From Combretum micranthum (Eukaryota > Streptophyta > Magnoliopsida > Myrtales > Combretaceae): a DNA stretch of 64,000 nucleotides. A program made the translations under genes and the position numbers. The stretch is taken from assembly GCA_024138025.1 (NCBI GenBank), contig JAMXBD010002466.1, forward strand, positions 124,001 through 188,000, read 5' to 3'. Below, piece after piece: positions 1 to 13,500 of this stretch. The first letter of the stretch is position 1, and every line of letters starts with the position of its first letter. The notes beneath the pieces were generated by a model. That model ran no database searches and was not told where the DNA came from. It saw only the letters and a list, made by a program, of their open reading frames with translations.

Positions 1-1040
1 TTTTCTTTTGGGGCCGGGGGTATGTAAATTAGCAGATAGATTAATTTTAGAGGGAGTATTTTGCAACTCTCTTCATCTTTTTTTAACAAAAATGTTAAGT
101 ATCTTTAACTATGTCAATTTTTCAATGTTAAAGGGGCCTAAAAGCTCATTTCAAAAGTTCAGTGGGTAATTCCACACCTAGCTAAAAGTTTAAGGGATAA
201 TTTGTAATTTTTCCTAATATTTATATATACTTTAAAGCCCCTTTACAATGTGTATATGATATAGCGATCTACAAATATTTCTATATCGCATCTAGTAGCT
301 GCAACTTCCTCATTAAAATAAAAATTTCTTCTTTTAGATGCGATGTTGCATTGGTATTTTAGTAATTATAATCATGTAATTTATATTTAGGCACCCTTTT
401 TTTTTTTTCAAACAATGATGGCAAACATGTATCTCACCCTATATTTATGTTCATCTTTTAAAATAATTCATAGTAACATTTTAGGTACAAAAACTCTACA
501 AACACGTCTCATTACTTGAAAGGAATAGGGATGAAATAGAATGACAATTCCATCATTATATAATAAGACAGTATAATTCATGAATTGTTATTCTCTTCTA
601 TAAAATCTATTACTATATTGTTTTGAAAACAAAACTAAATGCACAGTGTCTGCATATGTACATAATTAAATCATAATAAAAAAACATTTTTAACATATAA
701 AAATCTTTTACATTTTGTATCACTCCTGTTAATAATGATAAATCAACATATCAAACTTGACAATAAAATTAACTTGTTTTCATTACTAATCCATTACCAT
801 TTTATATTATAACATATTATACAAGGTAAATATCAAATTTGATACTTAAACTTTGCATGAAAATTAAAGTTGGTACTTGAACTTTAAAGTAGCCAATTTA
901 ATACTCAATCAAACTTTTCTTGGTTACATTTACTACATCTCTAACATCATTTACTATGTTTGATGATATATAACAAACAACATAACATTGAATTTTTGAC
1001 ACCTTTATTAATGTTATATAACACTAATAGGTTACCTCTT
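1..1040. other. AT-rich intergenic DNA, no gene seen
   Basis: No coding frame with a recognisable product is visible on either strand. The stretch is AT-rich with T and A runs. A segment at about 825-900 with phrases such as 'gatacttaaactttgc' and 'ggtacttgaactttaaag' resembles terminal sequence of plant MITE-like elements, but I could not pair it with an opposite end. Confidence 0.6.
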
Positions 1041-1258
1041 CCACATCATTAGATGAAACAAAGAATGCTAAGTGAGACAATGATGACCTCAATTGACCCA
1101 CTTCTCTAAATGTTGTGATCTCTTTTTAATTACTAAAAACGCTGTGATCTCAAATAAACTTACTCCTAATCATTATGACCTATTTTTAATCATTTGAAAT
1201 GTTGTGATCTCAAATAAACTTACTCCCAAACATTATGACCTTCTAGTGTAATTTATCT
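1041..1258 (-). repeat. Mutator-type MITE relic (one arm)
   Basis: Read on the minus strand, this stretch follows the right arm of the MITE at 36101-36409. Both begin with a GATAAATTACA/GTGAATTACA-like end and then carry 'GTTTGGGAGTAAGTTTATTTGAG'-type phrases and an 'AGAAGTGGGTCAATT' phrase. The terminal segment is duplicated in tandem here with a period of about 60 bp ('gtgatctcaaataaactta' occurs twice). The opposite arm was not found, so this is a truncated or rearranged copy. Confidence 0.45.
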
Positions 1259-3170
1259 CAAATAAAATATTAAAATATTTTAACATCATCTTCTTATCAA
1301 GTCATGTCTATATGCAAAAGAGAATATATTATATAGTCACCATTTGAAATTCACCTATGATATATCTCTAAACCAAATTTATCACAAAATTGATATGAAA
1401 ATTATAAAGGCAATCTAAATTATAACTTGTTATTCTATAAGAATCTACAAAGGAACTCCAAAGTATTATGCCTCTATCTACACTCCTATAATACACTATA
1501 CTATGAACATAATATATTATCTCCTCATGAGTTGCATATAAAGTCAAGTTTTATTGAAAATACTTGCTTCCTTGTGATAGTAATTTTATCTATGGTTTGG
1601 GGCCCAAGTCACCTTAAGAAGAATCAGATAGATAAAAAGACTAAATTTGAAATTAAATGTTTTAAAATAGCAACTAATATCTTAATAAAAGATATTATTT
1701 TGATTATATAAATATTCACTTGACAATAAAAATACTCTTTATATTATTTAATTTATGTCAGAATAAATAAATAATTCGGCTATTCTAAAATTAATGCCAT
1801 TCCTATTAATTGTATTATTGTATGTGACCCTCTCGGTTTTTATATACATAGGTAATTATTTTATATATAAACCAAGATAACCATCTAATAATAGTTATCA
1901 GTCATCTTATATGATATAAAAGGTGGTAAGCCTTAACCACTATGAACTGATTACAGCGTAATTAAATCTCTTCATCAAAATATCATGATTAAACCATCGT
2001 ATGTAATGTCATCAATGTTTAATCATTTTATTGGTTCTCGACATAAATTAGACTCAACAAAACTTATCATAGCCAATGGATGTGAGTCACTCTTATCTCA
2101 ACTAAGTGGTCGATGAATATTATCTAGCTTATGTAAGAGAGTGATAAATTCTATCTTAACTTATTATTATCCTCCCTATATTTTCACATGAAATATCATG
2201 TTTAACAGTATAAAAGTGTAACATTTTATATATAGAATATATAAAGGTCTTAAGTCTAAGCATTATTTACACTCATTTATATATAAGAGAAGCCAATGAC
2301 ACTAAACATCTATCAACGAGTTGAGTTCAGTTTGCCACTTAACCTCTAGGCACCCACTCGTATAACTTTGATATCTATCCCTTGGCTAAGTGAAAATGAC
2401 TTTAGTCATCCAACTTGTTGGTCTAAATATCTATGTCCTCTCTAGATATTTATTCGACTAAGGATAAATTTTAGATAATATAACGTCTTGGTATTCTCAC
2501 AATGATATACCTCCTTACCATTCTAAATATATGGGACTTTCTTGGAATTCCTGCCAATGATATACCTCATTACTAATCCAGACATATGGGATTTTATTGT
2601 AAAATATATACAAGAAATAATTGTGGCGAGAAACACAATTAAAATTGAATAAACTATCTATTAAAAAAAAAAGTAAAGAGAATAGATCTTATGCATTGAT
2701 CACATATAATTTGTGTTGTATAAGGAGTTTAAAGATTCTTCTTCATGTTTGGTTTAATATATTCGATCACTAAATTATTATTTTGTTAGTGTTTCATGTT
2801 CCAAAAAGGGTTTAGGATATTTAATTAGAATTGTATGATAAAATTTACCAACTAGTTTTCTACTATAATTTTATGGAAATTTTTAAGGTTTCGTCATGGA
2901 ATAGCCATAACATACTATTAAATTAATTATAAAAGAGTAACTTAAAAGTAATATTAAAGATTCTAAAATGGCCTAACTCTCACTACATAATTAAATTTAA
3001 TATATACAAGTTGGTTTAATTAAATTATAAAATTTATTGAGTGTCTAGTTGATGAGAATATGATGTGTTGGGGTAAAATAATATATGATATGTTTGCTTC
3101 AAATATAGAAATTATGGTAAGTAATTCGTTAATAAGATATGGTGTGAATATATTTTAGTTGATAAATTAT
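1259..3170. other. AT-rich DNA with a short local duplication, no gene
   Basis: The only frame of note is a 94-codon open frame at 1427-1711 with no recognisable domain, judged to be chance. At 2488-2606 two ~55-bp segments are imperfect direct copies (both contain 'caatgatatacctc' and 'atatggga'). The stretch at 1800-2620 reads like decayed retroelement sequence, but no LTR ends, primer site or coding motif can be shown. Confidence 0.4.
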
Positions 3171-3229
3171 ACCTGTTGGATTTTAATGTGTTAGTGTGAT
3201 TGGTAATTGTGTTGATTGTTTGTTTTAAA

Positions 3230-5967
3230 GCATGTAAAACTTAAGTTTTCTACAACAAATTCAACCCAAATCTAAAACCAAATATAGCAGATTTTTAGAG
3301 CCCAAAAACCAAGTCCAACCATTAAACAAAGCTAAGCCCATATACACATTAAAGCCCAACTTCAAGCGTTTCCTTTCTTTTAAAAAATTTGCCATCAAAA
3401 GTCAAATTCTAGGATAATTACAAGCTCATTTTTAATTCCAAATTTCATAAGCCAAAACATATCCCAAAGCAAAGTTTCCATTTGTTCCTTCCATTCCATC
3501 TTTCTCCTCTTAATTTTCTTGCCCAAATTTGCTAAGAACTCTTACAAGAAATCATCTCCGATTTAAAGAGAATTTAAGGTTAGTTTGCATGTCTTTTGTG
3601 ATGATTTGTTATCCTTTTCTTTCATGGATTTCTGTCAACTTAGTCTCTTGGCAGGTTGTATGTAATATTGGCATGTTAAGTTGATTGAGAAAGTATTTGG
3701 ATCCTTAAAGTTGTAGTAAAATAAGTTATTGTAAGCTTTAAAGTTATTTTGAGTTAATGAATGAGTTAATGTTAGTTATGGTTATATTGAATTGATGAGT
3801 GTGTAGTGATGAAAATGACATTGTAAATGTTGTTATTGATGTTGGGATGGTTAGAACATGTGAGTGAAAATAATGATTTTGAAGTGTATAAGATGGTTTA
3901 AGTGTATTGAGTGAGCATGAAGTGTAAAGTTAAGAGTTGTTTGAATAGTGCTTAAGTTGCTGAAAGTTAGAGATGAAGCACTGTGATGTGAGGAGAGTTG
4001 TTGATATTAAGAAGTGAAGTTCATACATGATATAAGTTGTTAAGTACATGTAGTATGTAGTATGATGTTTGTATGGAGCTTAGAGCATGGTAGGATGTGT
4101 GAAAAGTGTGTAAAAATAGAGTTTGAAACAGGGGAGATTCAAAATTTTTCAAACACTCTGTCAAACAACATGTTTGAGAAGGTATATGGACCATACACCC
4201 TTTGAAACAACATGTAGGAGAGGATGTTTCACTCTCTAGAGTGTCATACACCCTTTGATACATCATATATCAGAAGATGTATCACTCTCTAGAGTTTTCG
4301 TGAGTTTTCCTAGGCTCAAACAACATGTGAAACGACATGTATGGCAACCTATTTCACTTTCTAATCTTTGTTGCAAATCTATCTCAGACTGTACACTGTC
4401 AGCTTTGCTTTCCTACACCGCCGGCCTTGAATTTTATGCCACTGCCATTAAGCTAGCGTACCCTGTAATTTAAAAAAATTAATAATTTTTGTTTGTGATA
4501 ATTTTATTACTTTATATTTTTTTCTTTATTTGTTTCTTAGTTTTGTGATTAATTAAAATCCTTAATGAACCTATTGTGAGTATAAATATTAAGTTATGTT
4601 TTAATATGAATGTTATTTGAGTTTGATGAATGTTAAGCGCTTAGTAACTAATTATGACTAATATTCAATTAAGAAATAGTGATGTTGATATGAAATCGTT
4701 TCAAATGTGATGGATATATATTGTGTGTGTGTGAATATAAATTAGTGTATAATTGTGAATAAACCATGTTTTACATGAAATGGTTTCTTTGATAAATTTC
4801 TATACTCGACTAAATTCAAATACCGATCTTTTGCCTAATAAATATAGTTATCAAGGTACGTAGTAATGTGATTGTTGATTGTTGATTGTTAAGATTAGAT
4901 ATTTCTAAACCAATTCTAATCAAAGAGGAATTAAAATTTGTTTGAAATTGGTTGTGTTTTTCGCCGTTGAATCTAGTTCAGGGAGTGATAACCCTGTTAA
5001 CGAGGTTGACATGGTAGTTTAGGCAATTAGGCCACTTTTCATGATGTAATGACTTCCATTAATGGCTCGGCGGGTAATTGATAGATGGTATAGTATTAGT
5101 GTAACATTTACTTATTCTTAAAAAAATATATATGATTTAGTTTGCGTTTTATGTGGATGATTGAAGTAGGTGATATTATTGATTAAGTTAAGTAAAGTTG
5201 AATAACGATTGCAAACCCTAAATGAAATTACTTTTTCTTTATGAAGATATATCAAATATATAAGTATTCAGGATGCTTATAGTAACCCCCTGAATAATTG
5301 TAGTTATTCAAGAACCCCCAAATTCTCCAAGCATGAATTCGGAGTTTGAATGCTCCAGTGTTGTTTTTTTTTTTTTTTACTTAAATAAAGAAATATAATT
5401 TATCATTTTGCCTTGCATTAGTTCAGGAGCGTATGTCACATCATATTTGTTTGTATTACTGTGTACTGGGCCTCTGGCTCACTTTTTCTCTTTCAGTTAT
5501 TAATGAACATGAGTTTTATGATTCCTTAGGCTATGGGATGGACTTTGAGGACTTTTTGAATGAGTGCGATGATTAAAACTCCTGGACCGACCTTGTTATT
5601 TCCTTTTGCAAAAGAGACCAAATTGAGTTTTGTTGTTTTTAAAAATATAATAGTATAGCCATTACTTATTTATAAGCCTAAGTTGTAATATAAAGTATAT
5701 TTTACATTTTCTTATATCGTATGTAACATATGGTTTTGTAAACTTTGAGATACCAAGTTATTGGTTTTTATATGTTGTTATATTGAAGTATATACTCCTT
5801 GATGAGTAGTTTTTATTAAAGCTATATATCTAAATAGGTTAAACAGTCAATTGATCTAAACATCTCCTTTTTCAGACAACCTTACGTGTAATATATCCAT
5901 ATATTATACATAGTTAGGGACTTGACATGTCATATTTTAATATCACAAATGTCGGGTCTTTATAGAT
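3230..5967 (+). repeat. Degenerate gypsy-type LTR or LTR fragment
   Basis: The order of recognisable phrases is typical of long plant gypsy LTRs. They are a 'aagcccatatacacattaaagcccaac' type upstream segment, a pyrimidine-rich leader at 3480-3540, a 'GGCCTCTGGCTCACTTTTTC' phrase before 'tctttcag' near 5470-5495, and a terminal 'gtcgggtctttata' near 5953-5966. No coding frame is present. I could not find a convincing TG start or a target duplication, so both borders are approximate. It is not obviously the same family as LTR-A, -B and -C. Confidence 0.35.
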
Positions 5968-6119
5968 TCGATTATGGTTAAACTAAATATGAACTATTCA
6001 ACGATGACATAGAAGCATGAGAGCATACAATTGGGATTTTTATGGTTCTATCATACTTTTTTGAAATTAATCCAAAAATAATGTGGTTGTGAAACATATT
6101 CTATATCTACTTGACTTAA

Positions 6120-6795
6120 AAATGCATTCAGTGAATGTACTTGAAAATTAACACTAAGAATGCACTTACTGAAATATGTTCGCGTGATTTTAATTTTAAA
6201 ATTTATTTTTTTAAATTGGATTAGGTGCAATGAAGCCATTTTTTCTTTTTAAAGTTTAGGTGTATTCACTAAATGCACCCATATCCTTTTTATTTTTTTT
6301 TTAAATATATGTGCTCGAAATTTTTTTTTCTTAATATGATCAGGCACATTCACTAAATGCACTCACTATTGTTTTACTAGACAACCACATACGGTGAATG
6401 CGCCCTAGTGTCTTTGTTAATTTTTTTTAAGAGCCTTTAACTACTCCAAACTCAAATACAATATCCTTTAAATACTCTAAACAAATACAACACCATTAAC
6501 ATAAACAACATCCACCTATAACTCACTGGCACCATGAGTCTGCATGACTCAACGCAAAATGAGCTTCAACCAACGTCCATCACCGATACATAATGGGTTC
6601 AATGAATCATGAGCAAATTTACTACAACAATATGAGCATTTAGAAATCAAATGTCAGTAATCACTTCCATACATTATAATCATTAGGTGCTTCATTATAA
6701 ATGAGACAAAGTGCGTGTATGTATGAGTACAGGGAGTGGAGAGAAGTGCAGTTGTTTAGTAAAATAACAACCGGCACATTCACTAAATGCACCTT
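6120..6795. repeat. Cluster of a ~20-base GCACATTCACTAAATGCACC motif
   Basis: The motif or a close variant occurs at about 6124-6140 (as a palindromic GCATTCAGTGAATGTAC), 6157-6170 (inverted, partial), 6260-6280, 6343-6364, 6391-6402 (partial) and 6773-6793. Copies lie in both orientations at irregular spacing. The sequence between them is T-rich or unrelated. The nature is unknown: possibly a foldback element relic or scattered terminal fragments of one. It ends about 55 bp before the border of solo LTR-B. Confidence 0.5.
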
Positions 6796-7297
6796 ATCAT
6801 ATTTAAAAAAAAATTAACTTGTATTTCTTTGAGGGAATGATTTTAGAGCTATCATGTCTCAAATAGTACTCTAAATTGGATAGTCTGCCATATGTACACG
6901 TCGTCACGGTTTAGTTCGGATCTGGAATCCGACCCAAACTGTTGGTTTCCAGTTCCAAAAATAGTGGAACTGAAATCGGACTCATGGGAGCTGGTCCAGT
7001 TCTCAGTTCTTAGGAACCTTCGGTTCCTAAGATTTAGTTCTAGTTCTAGTTCTAGTTCTAGAGGAATCAGGAACCGTGAAATAACAAAATAATTAAATAA
7101 TTTACTTAATTTAAATAAGAAAAAATGTAAAATAAATTTTTAACTTGAAATAACATTGAGCCTAACAATAATTATTTATATCATTAGTTAAAATTAATTC
7201 TAAAATTATGTATTTATTTATATATAATCAGTTACACTTTTTTAGTTGTTATATTATTAATATGACATTATAAAATATTCAATATACAAATAAGTCC

Positions 7298-9056
7298 TAC
7301 TTGGTGATTGGTTTCAGTTTTGGTTCATTCTGATCATTAATTGAGTGTTTTTCAAATTTATAAATGTTTTCTAAAGCAGTTTCAATAACTACGGTCTCAC
7401 AGGGCAAGCGTACCCATCAAATATAGCATAGATAGTGATTTAAGTCAATCCCAAAGGAATGGTTGGCAGCTAGTGTACTTCCAACTTCACCCATTGTCTA
7501 GCCAAAAAAAGGTCTAGAAAAAACATAAAGAAAAAGAAACTATCCTAAGTTAGGAATATTCACAATCGTTTAATAGGTAAAATAGGAAATAAGCCAGTAA
7601 CTTCTATGAAACAGTAGCTCATGGTTACTTCACCAATTCCTTATCATAATGATTTCTAAAAACAATGAATCTTCTTAAACACTGTTTGAATTGTGTGTTT
7701 ATACCGTTGGATTCTCTAATTTAAATTAAAGCTTCTCTCGAAGTTAGTAGTGCTAGATCTAGCCGAAACCAGTAATCTAAAATTTTAATTAGATCTGCAT
7801 AAAGAATAGGAATCCATTGTTTCGAAAAAAAACAACTTAATGAATTTTTAAAACAAGTGACGAAAGTCTTCACCCGTTCCTCGACAAAAGGTAGCTAGGA
7901 TCGACTCCATTAGCAACCACAGATCTATTCAATTGAATGATCTCTCGATCTATCCAATTAAAATCAATCGTGGATCTAAAAGAGTGCACCACTCCTTCAA
8001 AAAACCACAAGTTTAAGTTCAGGTCACTCATTACAAATACTCAATCAAATTAACTTGAAAGTGCATTTAAAATCAACTGAATCAGGAATTGGACTCATAG
8101 TCCCTAAGTTGTAAGAGTTTATTTCTCTATGGATTTATCAAAATAAGCACGAATCAAAAGAAATAAATCATATTTAAAAGATTAATCAATTAATTGCTTA
8201 GAAATTTATAGAAATTACAAACATCGAGTTAAATTGATTTTACCCAGAAAACAAAAGAAATTCACAAGTAAGAAGAAATGGAAATTCTTTCATCCAAGAA
8301 TCCTTCAAAAATCTAATCTACATTAATATGTTGATTTACATTATTGGTACATATCCTACAATGCATGCTTGCCCGTTTATCTATAGGCTACTAGGTACAA
8401 AAAGCGTAACCTCTCTTATTGACACGCGGCAGATTCTTTCTAACAGAATTTATGATACTTTTCACGCGCGCATATGATCTATGAAAACACTCGTCGAGGG
8501 TTGCGTGTGATTTGTTGGTTGAGGCTCGTATAAAGCAAAATCAGGTTCAACTTCAGGAATTTCCAAAGTAAACTGTGCGTTTTTGTCCATTGCTCTATTG
8601 AGTGTAAAATTGAGAAAGTCGAGGCTCATATTGCTGAGGCTCGAAGCAATTTTAATGAAGAATTTGTCTTTAAAAGCATTTATCAAGGTTAAGATTTGAG
8701 GCTCGACTATGAGGCTCGACAGTATATTTTCTCTAAAATAAAGCTCGATCACTTCAACTGATGTTGAAAGTCATGTCGAGGGCTCGCAATTAAGGCTTGA
8801 TAGACCAATTTTTGTTGTTTTCTTCCTTTGTTTAGCCTTGGCTATGACTTTAAGGGTTCAACTTCTACAATCTTGTCTTTACTTGTTGTTTTTGCTCCAA
8901 ATATGATTTAAAACACTTTGATTATTCCTCATTGGATTCTAAGAGCTTCAAAACAAATTATTTATCAAAAACATAAGTTTTACAGGATTATATCTAAAAT
9001 TCTCAGCAAAATGAGCTCAATTCTTATGAAAAATATAGAGTAAAAATGACTTATCA
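7298..9056 (-). repeat. 3' LTR of the Athila-like element
   Basis: This is a direct repeat of 20632-22392 along its whole length. Shared phrases include 'ctacggtctcacagggcaag', 'taccgttggattct' and 'ttttacaggatt'. The minus-strand LTR begins TGATAAGTCATTTTTACT (from 9056) and ends at 7298, where the expected terminal CA now reads TA. The segment at 8490-8810 is rich in 'gaggctcg' words, a feature of both LTR copies. The LTR holds the element's promoter and polyadenylation functions by family analogy; I did not pick a TATA box with confidence. Confidence 0.88.
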
Positions 9057-9071
9057 AATTCCCCCACACTT
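9057..9071 (-). other. Polypurine tract (second-strand primer)
   Basis: On the minus strand the sequence AAGTGTGGGGGAATT lies directly before the LTR start TGATAAG. A purine tract of this form next to the 3' LTR is standard for Athila-type elements. It fixes the orientation of the element. Confidence 0.85.
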
Positions 9072-10536
9072 AAGCCTTTGCTTGTTCTCAAGCAAATAAA
9101 TCAATTTACAAATCACAAGGCTTTATCAAGACAACAAATCATGAATGGTTTATTTGACCTGGATATTTTAAGCACAAAATCATCTCAGCATTCAGAAGAA
9201 TTTAATTATCTTTACTGACTGAAATGAAGTTACTTTTGGAAAAATCAATTGGCTTATCTATGTAAATTAGCTTTTACCTTCATTATATAATAAAGAATTT
9301 GAAAGCAACAATTATTCAGAAGATCAATCAGAGTAAGAAGAAACTCAATTAGCTTTTATCCCTTTATACATAAAAGTATGTAGTCTTTTAATCATTTCTC
9401 TAAGCAGAGTAATCTAAAGTGAATGCATGTATATCAGTTCATCCCTTGAATCTTTTTCCTTGTTTGTGCTTTTTACTCCTTAATTTTTTTATTATTTAAA
9501 GCTTTAGAGAGACAGGGTGTTACCTATATCTTTTCTTTACCTCTGGATGGGGTGTTGCCCACACCTTTTTGCAAATGTTCTTTTTTTTTTATGGCTATTG
9601 AAATTAAAAGAAGGGACAAGAAGTTGCTTTTCTGAGAGACCAACCTAAGCTCATTTTAACTCTAAGCACAGGTTTTATATTAAATTTTGGTTTTGTTTTT
9701 AATTATAATGCACAAGGAAAAATTATAAAGTTATGATCATCATTTGAAGATTCACCAAAGATTAAAACAGCTCTCAAAATGACTAAATTGGAAAACATAC
9801 AAATCATTTAAGTTTTTATAAGAAAATTGAGTAACCTTGCTAAGGACCTTAAGCTAATTACAACTCAAAAATTCTAAACTAAATAATAAGTAAAACTATT
9901 TCACACAGATACTATCAATTGATTTAAACAAGGTAAAATTTGTTCAGTTTCAAGATAACTTCATAAATCATTTAGCTAAGTGGTTTTTTGAAAAAAAAAT
10001 TGTCAAATTTTAACATTTTATTGAGTTCTTATGAATTTGTATGGGAAAATTGATCTATATCAATACATACTCTATATGCAATAATTCAGTTATTAGACCC
10101 ATTCATCTTACTTAACCCTCCCCCACACTTAAGACAAACATTATCCTCAATGTTTAAACAATATAAATAAATAGAGGATTTAATTATCAAAACAATTTTT
10201 ATTTAAAGCAGAATTTAAAAGAAATTGAGAAGTGAAGAAAACTTCTTTCTATGTAAGCTCAAGGGTCAAACTTGTCTTGTCGAGACCTGTTTAAGTCTAT
10301 TAAAACAAAAACTTGGCACAACAAATGTTATTATCGAGGCTCAATCAGAGCCTCAATAGAGTTATGGACAAAAAGCAATGACTAAGAAAGTATAAAGAAT
10401 CTACAATTTATTAAAAGAATAAAGAATATAAAGTATTTTACATATATTACAATAAAAAAATTAAGAATAAAGAATAATAAAAACAAAAAATTTTTAAGGA
10501 TCCATTCCCAGTCAATATCTAAAACTTCTGTTTAAT
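9072..10536 (-). other. 3' untranslated internal region of the Athila-like element
   Basis: No coding frame is supported here. A second purine tract, AAGTGTGGGGGAGGG on the minus strand at 10116-10130, repeats the motif of the tract beside the LTR, and the adjoining plus-strand words are similar ('acacttaag' followed by a 'ttgttctcaag' or 'attatcctcaatg' phrase). The rest is AT-rich, with 'gtcgagacc'/'tatcgaggctc' words like those in the LTR near 10270-10350. Confidence 0.6.
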
Positions 10537-13500
10537 TCATTTCCTCTTCCTCTTTTTGGTTGGGAAAGGTCTTCATAGGGGTCTCTACCCCTTCCATCTC
10601 TTCCTTGTCTTCCTTTACACCTTGCATTAATCATGCCTGTATCTCTTTCATTAACCCTGCCTCTACTTCTAATGTCTTGACTTCTAAGAGCTTCACCGGT
10701 AGGATTTGTTGGTTGGTGGGGTTAATCTGCTAGTAGAGAAGGACTAATTCTTTTGCTTTATTGTGCTACCCTTTCATCTCTATCCAGCTCTTCCTAGATT
10801 CTTTGGGCATAGACAGCATCACTGTCTAATTAGTCCAATCTCTTCTTTTAGGCTTCTTCCTCTCTTCTCCTTTCTTCTTCATCATCATTATACGGGAGAT
10901 TGTCATCATACAAGCTCTCATCATCTTCAGCCAATTCTTCCAATCCTTGAAGAGCTTCGATTATTTCTAGCTGAGATGACTCATTTATTGGCAGCGATTG
11001 AGCTTGCAACCGGGCTTCTGCTCTTTTCTTCCTCTTAGTCTCTATGGCTTTTTCTAATCTCCTGACATCAACTCTAATGATATCGGCCCTTATCTAAAGA
11101 ATTCTTTTTCTCTGTTCCTTAGATCTTTGATGAAATTCATTAAATCTCATTTCAATATCCTCTATTTTTCTTTTTCTTTCTTATCTTGTAGCCTCCAATA
11201 ATTGATTGATTGTAAGAGAATCATCTTGGTCTTGCTGAGGGGTATCAAGAAATAGCTATTGCTGTAGCTGTGGCTGTTAAGCATCATGAGTCACGAGGGT
11301 TTCTGTTTGAGTACTCCCCTCTTCATGATTTGTGGCTGCTTCTATTTGTATGCGTGGAGGATAGTAAGTTTCGAGATTATCCCATGCTAGAGTGTAGTCC
11401 TCAAGGATTCTTTAAACCATTTTTCATCCTTTAACTACCTTTGTTTTTCTTTTTCTCTATATCCGCTCTGCCACTGCTCCAGTGCACACATTCTCTCTTG
11501 GCGTAACCTATCCATTTCTTCTCTTCTAGCCTTTGTTGCAGCCACTCTTACTTCAGCTTCTAAAATTACACACCTAGGCGGTGCTTGTCGAAGAGGCGTA
11601 GCATCTGAAACAGTTAGAGCATCTACTAAAACTGACTCTGTGGCTGTTTCTTTGGATGATGATTATTGTGGAGATGCTACTTCCTCTATTACTTCTTCTC
11701 CTTCTTACCTTGTCATGGCAACTTCATTGGACTATTCAACATTAGGCCTATCCTCTATTGTCGTTCTTTCTTCCAGCCTACCATCGTGAACAACTTTTTG
11801 TACTAAACTACTTAACAACCTGAGGTTGTACTCACTATCAGAGTCTTCTGTTGAAGGAACAACTGAAGCATCTACTAAAACTGGCTCCAATATTGTCTCT
11901 GATATAACTGGTTGTGTTGACCCTTCATCTAATTCTGGATTGTTAGGAAAGATCATTCTTCTTTTCTTTTGGGCTGGTTTCTTTATTTTCTTCTTCTTTA
12001 TTGATGTATGTACAATTGGAGCTGATTCTATAGCCTCCATTATTGGTGGTTGAGGTGAAAGAATAGGTTGTGTTTTAGGTTAAATAGTGGCTTCATTGTC
12101 CTTAGTAATGTTGTGAACAGGTGATTCAGCCAACTGTTGTAAAGATTTTGTGTTTGGGGTTTTTATTTTGGTGATGTATGTACAGGGGATGAGTGTATTT
12201 AGTTTGTGATTTCTATATGAACAAAGGTTCTGGGTGTATTGGTTCTATGTGTGGTATGGGTGATGTATGTGTGTATGGTAATAAAGGTGGAGATGGTGGT
12301 TAGCATCATTGTCATCATCATTATCATTAGGATGTGACTCTTCTAAAATAGGTTGTGGAGAGGGTGATTTAGGTGTTGCAGGTTGTGGAAGTAGCTTAGA
12401 GACTACTTCTAAAATGTTGGGCATCATCTGTTTTAGATCATCCATACCCTCCTTTGTACTTCTTTCTAGGTCTACAAGTCTTCTCTTCATTTCAGTACTT
12501 GATTCTCCAATCTGTGGAAGCTTATTGTAGAGGGTTGTTATGTAGCTCCTAATGCAGAAGCTTCAATTTGTACCATTGGGGTTCTTCTTGTGGAGGGGGG
12601 AGTGTGGCTCATAATTTTGCTGCTCAGCTAGTGTAGCTGACTCTTGAAAAGGCTATGTCTCAACTAATGGGTCGAGGGAAATTCTTGGTTCTATTGTGGT
12701 GCCCACTTCCACCATTCTTCAATCTCTAAAAGCTTTTCTTTGAAACTCTTTATATCTGCAAGCTAAATCAATTGGCCCCTACTCTGGCCATATTCTTAGA
12801 TTTCTCAGAATTTGGTGATCAAGCCACCAAGGAATATTCCCTTATAATTCAGTGTGGCTTAATACTTCAGCCTATAAGCTACCAATAATCCCACATTTAT
12901 TCTAATCCCCTTTACAATGCTGATTATAGGGTGCAGCTCTACTTCAGAGACTGCTAACCCTCCCTCCAGTTTAGAAAAGATGCTCTTAATCAGCATGTAA
13001 TGGAGCATCCGCACACTCTTGTTCCTAAATTTGGACCCTGTGGTCCTTGAAGGAGCAAATCTGCCTTCAATCTCCTCTTCTACAAAGTTCCTGAAATCTC
13101 CTTCAGGTATCTCTAAGGGTAGCAAATCTACCTTCAATCTCCTCTTCTACAAAGTTCCTGAAATCTCCTTTAGGTATCTCTAAGGGTAGTTCTTGAAATT
13201 CTTGTGCATCCAGATACCCTTCATCATCATATAGCCCCATGGCAAAGATGAATGTCCTTGAATTTTCTATATTCTCCAAAAGCATAGAACTTCACTACAC
13301 TATCTAAACTTGACACTTCTCCTTCCATTTTCAAACTGGCCATAAAGACTGAGGTGGTGCCAACATAAACCTCCTCCTTAATCTCAAACACTCTTCTCCA
13401 TACAGTATTTTCAAAATACTTCAAAAATTTATCCTACATCCCAAAATATCTTAACAACTCTCAATTAACCATAACATTTTCTACTATCTTTTTCTGGTAT

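Noticed and set aside
1427..1711. 94-codon plus-strand frame in AT-rich DNA
   Set aside because: No recognisable motif, composition matches the background, and no supporting signals.
8462..8752. 96-codon minus-strand frame inside the Athila-like LTR, with a counterpart at 21724-22095
   Set aside because: Both copies are LTR sequence with different frames and no domain; the overlap of open frames is incidental.
10763..11038. Plus-strand frame of 91 codons, and the plus frames at 11826 and 12309
   Set aside because: They are antisense shadows of the broken second ORF of the Athila-like element on the minus strand.
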